Part shown: positions 34,417 through 43,123 of the stretch, piece after piece
How positions within the stretch are numbered: the stretch's first letter is position 1
How the letters are laid out: the number at the start of each line of letters is the position of its first letter
Source: Rossellomorea marisflavi
GTDB lineage: Bacteria; Bacillota; Bacilli; Bacillales; Bacillaceae_B
DNA: 64,000 bases
Direction: 5' to 3'
Assembly: GCA_003667865.1 (NCBI GenBank)
Contig: CP033051.1
Coordinates: forward strand, 445,501-509,500
The notes under the pieces: model-generated
Seen by the model: the letters and a program-made list of their open reading frames with translations, nothing else
What the model was told of the DNA's origin: nothing
Databases searched by the model: none
Program-made: the position numbers and the translations under genes

Positions 34417-35322
34417 TTAGCTTGCTGATTTTAGTAGTGCTGTCGCTTGTTTTTTTGATTTTCTTGATGAAAGGAACACTCCGACAAAAATAATCATAAG
34501 TCCAAGAATAAGATTATAGGAGATCGGTTCTCCTAGTAGGACAAATCCCCAAATCATTGCTGTAGCTGGCACCAGGTATGTGACGGTTGAAGCAAATTCT
34601 GGGCTGCTTTCTGAAATAATATAGAAGAAAATTAACGTTGCAATTCCTGACCCGAAGCAACCAAGTCCAATAATGCCTAGTAACACTTCCGTCGTGAAGA
34701 GCTCCGAAATTACAAACGGTTCTGTTAGGAGCATCCCTATGAAGCCTACGACTGTTCCAACGAGTAATTGAAAAGTTGAAATGGCGATGATACTAGTACC
34801 CGATAGCTGTCTTTTCGTAAATTGTGAAGAAAAGCCGTAACAGATTGTCGCAATGATCATCGTCCCCACTCCAACGAAATTCGAAGAGAAAAGGCCTGAT
34901 ATATCAAAGTTCATCAGCACCAAAATCCCGATAAACCCTACAATAATTCCAATCCATTGAAAGCTTGTTAGAGAAACTGCGAAGATCAAAAAGCCGATAA
35001 GCCCTGTCCAGATGGGAGTCGTTGCATTTAAGATCGAGGCTGTATTGCTGTTAATTTGTGTTTCACTAAGAGCAATCATCCCCCAAGGAATTGCTGCGTT
35101 TGTGAGTCCAACGACCAGGAGCTTCCAATACGGTAATGGCTGCTTTTCTTTCTGCTTCCTTCTCTTAACAAAAAAGATTGGTAGTAGTATAACCGCTCCG
35201 GCTAAACATCTTAGAAACACCGTCCCCCACACCCCCGCGGGTACGACTAACCATTTAATAAATACGAACGATAACCCCCATATTAAGCTCAGTCCGATTA
35301 AGGACAGGTACATTCTAGCCAT
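34417..35322 (-). CDS. EamA-family (DMT superfamily) transporter
   Basis: About 301 aa with ten hydrophobic segments arranged as two EamA halves: YLSLIGLSLIWGLSFVFIKW and the second half starting LFSSNFVGVGTMIIATICYGFSSQF. GEPISYNLILGLMIIFVGVFLSS near the end is typical. Such proteins export amino acids or small metabolites; the substrate is unknown. ATG 35322 is taken; a GTG at 35334 abuts AGGAG too closely. Confidence 0.9.
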   Translation of the reverse strand: MARMYLSLIGLSLIWGLSFVFIKWLVVPAGVWGTVFLRCLAGAVILLPIFFVKRRKQKEKQPLPYWKLLVVGLTNAAIPWGMIALSETQINSNTASILNATTPIWTGLIGFLIFAVSLTSFQWIGIIVGFIGILVLMNFDISGLFSSNFVGVGTMIIATICYGFSSQFTKRQLSGTSIIAISTFQLLVGTVVGFIGMLLTEPFVISELFTTEVLLGIIGLGCFGSGIATLIFFYIISESSPEFASTVTYLVPATAMIWGFVLLGEPISYNLILGLMIIFVGVFLSSRKSKKQATALLKSAS

Positions 35323-35334
35323 CGACTCTCCCAC

Positions 35335-35523
35335 CTCCTATTTATAGTTATGATAAATATTTTATGCGAATGTTTACTTTAGTGGATTTTTATACGCAAT
35401 AACATATTAACATCGTACTTAGATTGGAAAAGAAAGTAAACTACTTTTTTGTATATATTTGAGTACAGATTCTGGATTTCCACTTGAAATAGAGGTCCGT
35501 CCCTCCTTACTTAAACTTTCTAA
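35335..35523. other. Intergenic stretch between the EamA gene and the tre promoter
   Basis: About 190 AT-rich bases with one isolated half-copy of the dispersed motif (GAGGTCCGTCCCTCC, 35492-35506) that has no partner arm. No gene seen. Confidence 0.5.
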
Positions 35524-35575
35524 TTGACAACTTGTATATACATGAATACAATAAGTTTATGACTTGTATATACAT
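35524..35575 (+). promoter_or_regulatory. Sigma-A promoter of treP with two TreR operators
   Basis: TTGACA (35524-35529), 17 bases, TACAAT (35547-35552). One palindrome TTGTATATACAT (35532-35543) fills the spacer between the promoter boxes, and a second copy (35564-35575) lies just after the start point. They match the TTGTATATACAA operator known for B. subtilis TreR. A repressor bound there would block polymerase directly. Confidence 0.88.
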
Positions 35576-35587
35576 TTTTTGTTTTTT

Positions 35588-35601
35588 TGTAAGCGCTCTA
35601 C
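35588..35601 (+). promoter_or_regulatory. CcpA cre-like site, weak
   Basis: TGTAAGCGCTCTAC matches 12 of 14 positions of the cre consensus TGWAANCGNTNWCA. It lies in the treP leader. Confidence 0.5.
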
Positions 35602-35709
35602 TTTCTCTGTAGGCTCACTGTCCTACAGCTATAACTACAAACCCCAAAATGATTGGCATAGAATAACGGGTTTACCACAAACTAATTGTGGAATTTATTA
35701 ATGATTTTT

Positions 35710-35723
35710 TGTAAGCGATAACA
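35710..35723 (+). promoter_or_regulatory. CcpA cre site in the treP leader
   Basis: TGTAAGCGATAACA matches the cre consensus fully. It lies about 150 bases after the promoter, where CcpA would act as a roadblock under glucose. Confidence 0.8.
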
Positions 35724-35794
35724 GATAGGCGACGACAACTATTACAAATTTGACGATTCGAGGTCGTCATCGACAATAGAAAGGAGCTAGTAAG

Positions 35795-37207
35795 ATGAGT
35801 GTTTCAAGAGAATCAGTTTTAGAGATTATTGAGGCAATCGGTGGTAAGGAGAATATCCATACTGCTACACACTGTGTAACGCGGTTGCGTCTAGTATTAA
35901 ATGATGAAAAGAAAGTGGATAAAGATCGTTTAGAGGAGATTGATATTGTAAAAGGTTCATTTTCTTCTAATGGACAGTTCCAAGTCGTTATTGGACAAGG
36001 TCTTGTAGATAAAGCCTATGCCATTTTAGCTAAAGAAACAGGACTAGAAACAGCATCTAAGCAGGATGTGAAAAATGCTGCTGAGAAAAATCTTAACCCA
36101 TTACAGCGTGCGATTAAAACGTTAGCTGATATTTTCATTCCAATTTTACCTGCAATCGTTACAGCTGGTTTACTAATGGGGATTAACAACATTCTAACGG
36201 CACCTGATTTATTTTATGAAGATCAAGCGTTCATTGATGTCCATCAGAACTGGGCAGACTTCGCTAGCATCATTAACTTAATTGCGAATACTGCCTTCGT
36301 GTTTTTACCAGGTTTGATTGGTTGGTCAGCCGTTAATCGTTTTGGTGGTAGTCCGTTACTTGGTATTGTTCTAGGTTTAATGCTTGTACACCCTGACTTA
36401 TTAAATGCTTGGGGATATGCAAGTGCAGAAGAAGTTCCAACATGGAATATCTTTGGGCTAGAAGTTCAGAAAATTGGTTATCAGGGACAAGTACTTCCAA
36501 TCTTATTTGCTTCATATTTACTAGCTGTTATTGAAAAATGGTTGAACAAGCGCGTCCATGATTCAATTAAGCTTTTAGTTGTAGCACCAGTTGCACTTTT
36601 AATTACTGGTTTTGCAGCATTTATCGTCATTGGTCCTGTAACATTCTTTATCGGAAACCTATTAACAGATGGAGTTGTTTGGGTATTTGATCACTTCTCT
36701 TGGTTAGGTGGATTACTATATGGTGGTCTATATGCCGTAATGGTTATAACAGGTATGCACCATACGTTCCTAGCAGTTGACTTACAGTTAATCGGGAACA
36801 CAGGTGGAACATTCTTATGGCCAATTCTTGCTCTTTCAAATATCGCACAAGGATCTGCAGCACTAGCAATGCTATTTATCGCGAAAAAAGAAGATGAAAA
36901 ATTGCGTGGTCTTGCTGGAACATCGGCAATCTCAGCTTATCTAGGAATTACAGAGCCAGCTATGTTCGGGGTTAACCTACGCTTCCGCTACCCATTCATT
37001 AGTGCATTAATTGGTTCTGCTATTGGTGGGGTACTACTAGCCGTTTCTGGAACAGAAGCATTCTCTATCGGGGTTGGTGGATTACCAGGAATCATCTCAA
37101 TTAAAGCAGGCTTCTGGGGCGTATTTGGAATTGGAATGCTTATCGCAGTTGTCGTTCCATTCGTACTAACATTAATCTTCTCACGCTTTGCAAAGAAAAA
37201 AGCGTAA
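35795..37207 (+). CDS. treP: PTS trehalose-specific enzyme IIBC
   Basis: The 470-aa protein starts with a IIB domain holding the phosphorylated cysteine in ATHCVTRLRLVL. A IIC membrane domain follows (IFIPILPAIVTAGLLMGINNILT, GMHHTFLAVDLQLI, GITEPAMFGVNLRFRYPF). It has no IIA domain, so it must borrow one from another PTS. It imports trehalose as trehalose-6-phosphate for TreA. The start ATG follows AAAGGAG, and the leader carries TreR and CcpA sites. Confidence 0.95.
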   Translation: MSVSRESVLEIIEAIGGKENIHTATHCVTRLRLVLNDEKKVDKDRLEEIDIVKGSFSSNGQFQVVIGQGLVDKAYAILAKETGLETASKQDVKNAAEKNLNPLQRAIKTLADIFIPILPAIVTAGLLMGINNILTAPDLFYEDQAFIDVHQNWADFASIINLIANTAFVFLPGLIGWSAVNRFGGSPLLGIVLGLMLVHPDLLNAWGYASAEEVPTWNIFGLEVQKIGYQGQVLPILFASYLLAVIEKWLNKRVHDSIKLLVVAPVALLITGFAAFIVIGPVTFFIGNLLTDGVVWVFDHFSWLGGLLYGGLYAVMVITGMHHTFLAVDLQLIGNTGGTFLWPILALSNIAQGSAALAMLFIAKKEDEKLRGLAGTSAISAYLGITEPAMFGVNLRFRYPFISALIGSAIGGVLLAVSGTEAFSIGVGGLPGIISIKAGFWGVFGIGMLIAVVVPFVLTLIFSRFAKKKA

Positions 37208-37225
37208 CAGATAAAACAAACATAA

Positions 37226-37267
37226 AAAGGGGAGAATAAGGTGATCACACACCCACTCCCCTTTTTT
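37226..37267 (+). terminator. Terminator after treP
   Basis: AAAAGGGGAG and CTCCCCTTTT form a stem across about 20 bases, with a T-run. Its place between treP and treA would lower treA expression relative to treP. Confidence 0.7.
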
Positions 37268-37275
37268 ACATATTT

Positions 37276-37373
37276 AGAGGGACGGACCTTCACTATGAAG
37301 ACTTCTCCAACAGAACCGCTTCATATTAAAGGTAACGATTTCAATACGCCTTCCTTCTGAAGGTCCGTCCCTA
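37276..37373. repeat. GAGGGACGGACC inverted pair between treP and treA
   Basis: AGAGGGACGGACCTTC and GAAGGTCCGTCCCT are inverted with about 67 bases between them, too far apart for an ordinary terminator. It is a stretched member of the dispersed family. Confidence 0.7.
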
Positions 37374-37403
37374 TTCATTTAAACGAGGAAAGGTGCTGTT
37401 GTT

Positions 37404-39086
37404 ATGAGTTGGTGGAAGAAGTCGGTTGTGTATCAGATTTATCCGAAGAGTTTTTATGATACGTCTGGGAATGGCGTTGGAGATATTAAAGGAATTACGG
37501 AGAAGTTGGATTATTTGAAGAAGCTTGGTATTGATGTTATTTGGTTAACGCCTGTTTACGATTCTCCTCAACGCGATAATGGCTATGATATTCGTGATTA
37601 TTTTTCTATTTTTGAAGAGTATGGAACAATGGAAGACTTCGATGAAATGCTTGCAGAAGCTCACAAGAGAGACATCCGAATCATTATGGACATCGTCGTA
37701 AATCATACGTCTACTGAGCACCAATGGTTTGTGGAAGCCCGTAAGTCAAAGGACAATGAATATCGTGACTATTATATTTGGCATGACGGGAAGCCAGATG
37801 GCTCTGAACCTACGAACTGGGCTTCCAAATTTGGTGGAAACGCATGGCAATATGATGAAGAAACAGGTCAATACTATCTACACCTTTTTGATGTGACACA
37901 AGCAGACCTGAATTGGGAAAATGAAACACTGCGTAAAGAAGTGTATGATATGATGCACTTCTGGCTTAAAAAAGGCGTTGATGGCTTCCGCTTAGATGTT
38001 ATTAACCTTATCTCAAAGGACCAGGATTTCCCAGATGATGATAGGTCCGTCCCTCCTGGTGATGGTCGTAAATACTACACGGATGGGCCGCGTGTGCATG
38101 AGTTTATGCAGGAGATGAATCGTGAGGTGTTTTCGGAGTACGATATTATGACGGTTGGTGAGATGTCGTCGACGACAATTGATCATTGTATTAAGTACTC
38201 GAACCCTGAACGCAACGAACTGAGCATGACGTTCAATTTTCATCACTTGAAGGTTGATTATCCTGGTGGAGAAAAATGGACCGTTGCTGATTTTGATTTT
38301 TTAAAATTAAAAGAAATCCTTTCTACTTGGCAATCTGAGATGCATAAAGGTGGCGGCTGGAATGCACTTTTTTGGTGTAATCATGATCAGCCTCGAATTG
38401 TTTCTCGTTATGGCAATGATGATGAGTATCGTAATGTATCGGCAAAAATGCTCGCAACGACAATTCATATGATGCAAGGGACACCGTATATTTACCAAGG
38501 TGAAGAGATTGGAATGACCAATCCAAAGTTCACCTCCATTGACGAGTATCGTGATGTTGAGTCCCTTAATATCTTCAATATTTTAAAAGAAAAAGGTACA
38601 CCAGAGGAAGCAATTCTTGAGATCCTAAGACACAAATCTCGTGATAATTCAAGAACCCCAGTACAATGGAATGATGAAAAGCATGCAGGATTTACGTCTG
38701 GCACACCTTGGATTCCGGTTGCAAAGAATCATAAAGAAATAAATGTAGAGGAAGCATTAAAGGATGATAACAATGTTTTCTACCATTATCAGAAGTTAAT
38801 CAAGCTTCGTAAGCAATATGATGTTGTTGTTCATGGAGATTATCAGTTGATTTGTCCTGAGCATCATGATGTATTTGCATATGTACGTAACGGAAATAAT
38901 GAAAAGCTACTTGTGGTTAATAACTTTTATGGAAATAAAACGAATTTTGTTTTACCAGAAGAGGAAGTAGCGGTTGAGGACTGGAATTGTGAAATCCTAC
39001 TTTCGAACTATGAGGACAGTTCTGATGAGATTGGTTCCATCATATTGCGCCCTTATGAATCCATTGTTTTTCGATTAACAAAATAG
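37404..39086 (+). CDS. treA: Trehalose-6-phosphate hydrolase
   Basis: This 560-aa GH13 enzyme splits trehalose-6-phosphate into glucose and glucose-6-phosphate in the cytoplasm. Motifs: MDIVVNHTS (region I), GFRLDVINLISKDQ with the nucleophile Asp (region II), TVGEMSS with the acid Glu (region III) and FWCNHDQPR (region IV). The C-terminal beta domain is complete. RBS GAGGAAAGGTG precedes the ATG. The coding sequence contains AGGTCCGTCCCTCC at 38043-38056 (encoding RSVPP), an in-frame copy of the dispersed motif. Confidence 0.96.
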   Translation: MSWWKKSVVYQIYPKSFYDTSGNGVGDIKGITEKLDYLKKLGIDVIWLTPVYDSPQRDNGYDIRDYFSIFEEYGTMEDFDEMLAEAHKRDIRIIMDIVVNHTSTEHQWFVEARKSKDNEYRDYYIWHDGKPDGSEPTNWASKFGGNAWQYDEETGQYYLHLFDVTQADLNWENETLRKEVYDMMHFWLKKGVDGFRLDVINLISKDQDFPDDDRSVPPGDGRKYYTDGPRVHEFMQEMNREVFSEYDIMTVGEMSSTTIDHCIKYSNPERNELSMTFNFHHLKVDYPGGEKWTVADFDFLKLKEILSTWQSEMHKGGGWNALFWCNHDQPRIVSRYGNDDEYRNVSAKMLATTIHMMQGTPYIYQGEEIGMTNPKFTSIDEYRDVESLNIFNILKEKGTPEEAILEILRHKSRDNSRTPVQWNDEKHAGFTSGTPWIPVAKNHKEINVEEALKDDNNVFYHYQKLIKLRKQYDVVVHGDYQLICPEHHDVFAYVRNGNNEKLLVVNNFYGNKTNFVLPEEEVAVEDWNCEILLSNYEDSSDEIGSIILRPYESIVFRLTK

Positions 39087-39097
39087 CACAAACAATA

Positions 39098-39132
39098 GGG
39101 TTTTCCGCCAGTTTGGGCGGGAACCCTTTTTT
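39098..39132 (+). terminator. Terminator of treA
   Basis: GGGTTTTCCGCC / GGCGGGAACCC hairpin followed by TTTTTT. Confidence 0.88.
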
Positions 39133-39242
39133 CATATCAAATGAGTTGAATAGTAACTCATTAAAACATTTCGACAATTACTAACAAAGTTCTTACTTTT
39201 GTACTATAATACTTAGTATAAACAGCCTCGGGAGAATAACAT

Positions 39243-40352
39243 ATGACTTCTCAATTAGATAAGATTCTATATTTACAGTGGAGTTTCTCACTAATAGGTG
39301 CAATAGCCTTAACCTTTATCTACGGTACAGATTTGTCGGAGGAATTTAATGGACTGTACCCTAACTTAATGGCGTTATTTTTATTGTCCTATTTGCCATA
39401 CACGTTACTGAAAAACTTTCTACCTTACAAATGGAAAAAAAGGTTTTTATTTTTAAACATGTGTGCATTTTCCACCACACTAACATTTTTATTACCTTAT
39501 GATATATATTTCATCTTTTTCTTTATGCCTTTGATTTCAATTCTGTTTAAAAGCCGGTTCTATGTCTATACAGCCAGTATTTTCACGGTAATATCCTTAA
39601 TCATTCTGTCCACTATTAAGGGACAAGACATTGTTATTACGATAATAGAATTAACACTATTTGTATGCTTCTTTATTTTGTTGGTATTTGTAAGTAGGCT
39701 AAGCAGTTCTATTTTACAAACTGACTTTTTAAACAAAAAGATGATTTATGCTTTGATTTTTGCGATTGAAGGAAAAGATCCTTATACAAAAGGACACTCC
39801 ATTCGAGTTGCAGAATATGCGGTTATTATCGGGAAACAAATGATGCAAAAGGGGTATGATCTAAATCTTAGTGAACTGAAGATTATTGCACTCATACACG
39901 ATATCGGTAAGATGTACACCCCTTACGAAATCCTTGTAAAAGAAGGAAAACTAACCGATGAGGAATACAGCACAATAAAAGAGCACTCAGAAAACGGCGC
40001 AGTCCTAGCAGACCGACTGGGCTATCCTAAGCATTTCGTGACAAATATTCGCCATCACCATGAGCGCTATGATGGTCGTGGCTATCCACAACGACTTGCA
40101 GGAAAGGAAATTCCGCTAATGTCGAGGATTATTGCACTTGCAGATACATATGATGCTCTAACTAGTAATCGTACATATCGCCGTGCCTTTACTCCAGATG
40201 AAGCACGAAGGATTATAATGGAGAACTTCGGTTCGCAATTCGACCCGCTGCTAGAACCGATTTTTGAAGAGGTCTATCCATTGTTTGTTGAAAAACAAGA
40301 AGAAATGGCGAGCAATCCATCACTTGATGATCAATTAGAGGATGTATCATAA
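39243..40352 (+). CDS. Membrane-bound HD-GYP domain phosphodiesterase
   Basis: The 369-aa protein has an N-terminal region of about 155 residues with five to six hydrophobic segments. The HD-GYP domain follows (IEGKDPYTKGHSIRVAEYA, LIHDIGKMYTPYEILVKEGKL, IRHHHERYDGRGYPQRLAGKEIP, IIALADTYDALTSNRTYR). HD-GYP enzymes hydrolyse cyclic di-GMP. It interrupts the tre gene group and has its own terminator. A GGDEF enzyme at 55592-56659 could supply the substrate. Confidence 0.92.
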   Translation: MTSQLDKILYLQWSFSLIGAIALTFIYGTDLSEEFNGLYPNLMALFLLSYLPYTLLKNFLPYKWKKRFLFLNMCAFSTTLTFLLPYDIYFIFFFMPLISILFKSRFYVYTASIFTVISLIILSTIKGQDIVITIIELTLFVCFFILLVFVSRLSSSILQTDFLNKKMIYALIFAIEGKDPYTKGHSIRVAEYAVIIGKQMMQKGYDLNLSELKIIALIHDIGKMYTPYEILVKEGKLTDEEYSTIKEHSENGAVLADRLGYPKHFVTNIRHHHERYDGRGYPQRLAGKEIPLMSRIIALADTYDALTSNRTYRRAFTPDEARRIIMENFGSQFDPLLEPIFEEVYPLFVEKQEEMASNPSLDDQLEDVS

Positions 40353-40426
40353 TAAAACTTAAGTCCTTGCTTCCAACCTATGTAGTTCACGGTTTAGGGG
40401 GATAAAATAGAACAGACAATACTATT

Positions 40427-40456
40427 AGCATACGAAATATTCGTATGCTTTTTTTA
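40427..40456 (+). terminator. Terminator of the HD-GYP gene
   Basis: AGCATACGAA / TTCGTATGCT stem with a 3-base loop and a run of eight T. Confidence 0.88.
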
Positions 40457-40538
40457 TTGATATACTAACGATTGAATCATTTGGTGCCTTCGCCTTCAAC
40501 TAACGCCCCGTCTTAACGACATAGCAAGTTGATGGTGA

Positions 40539-40715
40539 GGACATTTATTCCGTTATTTCACCATATATCACGCTTTTCAGAGTGTTGACGGACATTTATT
40601 CCGTTATAATCAATATTCATTAGGAAATTGGCCAAGATTTTGTTAAATAGCGGAACAGATGTCCGCTTACACCCCAAATTCCTTGTTATAAGCTAAATTA
40701 ACGGAATAAATGTCC
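40539..40715. repeat. 177-bp phased four-unit element, copy A
   Basis: Two forward units (GGACATTTATTCCGTTATTT at 40539; GGACATTTATTCCGTTAT at 40590) and two inverted units (ending ATGTCC at 40664 and 40715) have 51 bases between equivalent points. It lies in the gap between the convergent HD-GYP and lipoprotein genes. Confidence 0.9.
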
Positions 40716-40834
40716 GCATGGCCTAACTAATGCCGCAGTCTCCATTCTTTATCCCGCATTCCAACTTTAACCAAGCAAAACATATTCCTCTTGCCTGTTC
40801 TTTAGTCAATAGAATAATCTTTACAGTACACAAA

Positions 40835-40861
40835 AAATAGCAGCCCTTTTCAGACTGCTAT
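40835..40861 (-). terminator. Terminator of the lipoprotein gene
   Basis: On the minus strand AATAGCAG / CTGCTATT stem with an 11-base loop, followed by TTTTG. Confidence 0.8.
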
Positions 40862-40925
40862 TGTCAAATTTGCACCCCAACAGAACCAAACTGCCTATTC
40901 CAAACCTGCAGGTGCTCATTTTATC

Positions 40926-41504
40926 CTATTCCTCTACTTCATCAGCGATAAAGAATAATGCCGCTACCTTCCAGCCGTCCTCATTCTTATGGAAGATTGT
41001 CATTTGTTTTCCAGAACGCGTTGCTTCCTCTCCAGTTTCTGGGTTCTTCGTAACAGCAGTGATTTCTGCGTAAACATCAGCCTTTTTTGCTTGATAGTTC
41101 ATAATTGTCACATTTTCTACCGTTCTTCTAGAATCAACTTGTTCGAAAATTTGCTGAACAAACTGCTTCTCTTCATCCCATTTGAAATTAACAGGCGTTT
41201 TTGAAATAACGTCCATATACTCATCTACATTCTCTTCATTAAATGCTTCAATATATTGATTGAATGCTGCCTGAATGGCTTCTTTATCTTCCACAGGAAT
41301 TCCTTCAGCCTCTTTTATTTCACCAAGACTATCAAGATTTAAGTGCATGTTGTTATTAGAAGCCGCCTCATCGGTTTCTGTCGCTTCTTCCTGAACAGGC
41401 TCTTCCTTTTCTGCCGGCTCATTGTTTTCTTCTGCACAACCAGCCAATAGAAGCGCACTTAATCCCATACCCATTGCCAATCGTTTCAATAATTGATTTG
41501 ACAT
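40926..41504 (-). CDS. Lipoprotein with NTF2/SnoaL-like domain
   Basis: The protein of about 192 aa has a signal peptide MSNQLLKRLAMGMGLSALLLAGC with lipobox LAGC, then a Glu-rich linker. A domain of about 115 residues follows (KEAIQAAFNQYIEAFNEENVDEYMDVI ... GKQMTIFHKNEDGWKVAALFFI) with the look of an NTF2-like cone fold. It is exported and anchored to the membrane; function unknown. ATG 41504 follows AAGGGTGAAGG. It is divergent from treR. Confidence 0.82.
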   Translation of the reverse strand: MSNQLLKRLAMGMGLSALLLAGCAEENNEPAEKEEPVQEEATETDEAASNNNMHLNLDSLGEIKEAEGIPVEDKEAIQAAFNQYIEAFNEENVDEYMDVISKTPVNFKWDEEKQFVQQIFEQVDSRRTVENVTIMNYQAKKADVYAEITAVTKNPETGEEATRSGKQMTIFHKNEDGWKVAALFFIADEVEE

Positions 41505-41645
41505 AACCTTCACCCTTTTCTAGTAATCGTGCTTTTCTTTTCTATTTTCAAATAACTCTCTCTATTTTAGAGAAAATATCCGTAACTCTCAAGTCGTATC
41601 TGAATGTTATGTGAAAAATATGGTAGAATATTGAATGGTGATACT

Positions 41646-42365
41646 ATGACGAAAAGCAATAAATACAAACAAATCTATCAAGAGCTACTTGAAAAGATCC
41701 ATAAAGGAACCTATTCTGCAAATTCTATTATGCCTTCAGAGAATGAGCTTTCAGAGATGTATGATACATCTCGAGAAACGATTCGTAAGGCGTTAACGTT
41801 GTTAGCTGAAAAAGGCTATATTCAAAAAATTCGCGGAAAAGGCTCTCTTGTATTAGATGTGTCAAAATTAAGCTTTCCTGTTTCCGGCTTGGTTAGCTTT
41901 AAGGAGCTACAACGGTCTCTAGGACGAGAATCGCGCACGATTGTATATGATTTTGGACTTATCCATCCTGACCCTTGGTTGGCAAAACAACTTGGTGTTG
42001 ATACAACCGAAGAGGTATGGAAGGTCATTCGTGCACGCGAAATCCAAGGAGAGCGAATTATATTAGATAAAGATTACTTTCTTAGAAAGCATGTTCCACT
42101 TTTAACAAAGGAAATCTGTGAAAATTCAATATATGAATACTTAGAGGGTGAATTGGAGCTAGCGATTAGTTTCGCAAAGAAGGAAATTGTTGTGGAGGAG
42201 TGTACCACAGAGGATCAAGAGCTGTTGGATCTTCATAACGATCAGCATATTGTTGTCGTAAAAAACTATGTTCATCTTGAAGATGCGACATTGTTTCAAT
42301 ATACCGAATCGCGACACCGACTCGACAAGTTTCGCTTCATTGATTTTGCCCGTCGTAAACAATAG
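41646..42365 (+). CDS. treR: Trehalose operon repressor TreR (GntR/UTRA family)
   Basis: The 239-aa protein has a GntR winged helix (KYKQIYQELLEKIHKGTYSANSIMPSENELSEMYDTSRETIRKALTLLAEKGYIQKIRGKGS) and a UTRA sensor domain (PVSGLVSFKELQRSLGR ... YTESRHRLDKFRFIDFARR). B. subtilis TreR binds trehalose-6-phosphate as inducer. ATG 41646 with GGTGATACT upstream gives the family length. Two matching operators lie 6 kb away at treP. In B. subtilis treR follows treA directly; here two unrelated genes intervene. Confidence 0.94.
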   Translation: MTKSNKYKQIYQELLEKIHKGTYSANSIMPSENELSEMYDTSRETIRKALTLLAEKGYIQKIRGKGSLVLDVSKLSFPVSGLVSFKELQRSLGRESRTIVYDFGLIHPDPWLAKQLGVDTTEEVWKVIRAREIQGERIILDKDYFLRKHVPLLTKEICENSIYEYLEGELELAISFAKKEIVVEECTTEDQELLDLHNDQHIVVVKNYVHLEDATLFQYTESRHRLDKFRFIDFARRKQ

Positions 42366-42411
42366 AGGGACGGACCTTTCAGCGCTTGAAGCGCATGAAG
42401 GTCCGTCCCCA
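42363..42411. terminator. Bidirectional hairpin between treR and degU (GAGGGACGGACC family)
   Basis: AGAGGGACGGACCTTTC and GAAGGTCCGTCCCC pair; TTTTTT follows on the plus side. It serves treR on the plus strand and possibly degU on the minus strand. Confidence 0.85.
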
Positions 42412-42415
42412 TTTT

Positions 42416-43093
42416 TTATCGTACTTCGACCCACCCATTTTTAATAGCTGTTACTACTGCTTGGGTACGATCGTTTACATTCATTTTTTGTAAAATATTA
42501 CTTACATGGTTTTTAACTGTTTTTTCTGATATAAATAATTCTTCCCCGATATTTCGGTTACTTTTACCGTCTGCTAGCATTTGAAGGACCTCACACTCAC
42601 GACGTGTTAGTAGATGAAGTGGGCGGCGAACCTCGCTTTGTGTAAATCCAGGGTTTGTTTGTGTATTTGCTAAACGACGATACTCAGCAACAAGCTTGTG
42701 TGTTACCTTTGGATGGATATAGGAACCACCCTTTGCAACAACCTTCACTGCCTCTATTAGAGCATCCGAGTCCATTTCTTTTAGTAAATAGCCAAGAGCT
42801 CCTGTTTTTAATGCATGACTAACATAGCTCTCATCATCGTGGATCGATAGAATAATGACTTTCGTCTCAGGATACTTTTCTAATAATTCTTTTGTAGCCT
42901 CAACCCCATTGGTTTCTGGCATATTTATATCCATTAGGACAACATCTGGTTGATGTTCTTCAACTAAATGTAGTGCATGAGCTCCGTCGTCACCTTCTGC
43001 TAGCACATCAAATGAAGGTTCAAATTCCAATATACGCTTAACACCTTCTCTAAATAATTGATGGTCATCAATGATGATGATTTTTGTTGTCAT
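42416..43093 (-). CDS. degU: Response regulator DegU
   Basis: The 225-aa protein has a receiver domain ([22 protein letters not shown], phosphorylated Asp in [42 protein letters not shown]). A LuxR-type HTH is at the C-terminus ([46 protein letters not shown]). In B. subtilis it controls exoproteases, competence and motility. ATG 43093 follows GGGAGG. The secreted protease gene at 57472-59097 is a conceivable target. Confidence 0.97.
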   Translation of the reverse strand: MTTKIIIIDDHQLFREGVKRILEFEPSFDVLAEGDDGAHALHLVEEHQPDVVLMDINMPETNGVEATKELLEKYPETKVIILSIHDDESYVSHALKTGALGYLLKEMDSDALIEAVKVVAKGGSYIHPKVTHKLVAEYRRLANTQTNPGFTQSEVRRPLHLLTRRECEVLQMLADGKSNRNIGEELFISEKTVKNHVSNILQKMNVNDRTQAVVTAIKNGWVEVR

Positions 43094-43123
43094 AATGCTT
43101 TCCTCCCTAACCATTACCTGTAG

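Noticed and set aside
37276-37373. Ordinary terminator between treP and treA formed by the GAGGGACGGACC pair
   Set aside because: The arms are about 67 bases apart with no T-run after the right arm; the GGGGAG/CTCCCC hairpin just upstream is the better terminator.
40539-40715. Regularly spaced 20-bp units as a mini-CRISPR
   Set aside because: Half the units are inverted, only four are present, spacers recur in length across three loci, and no cas genes are visible.
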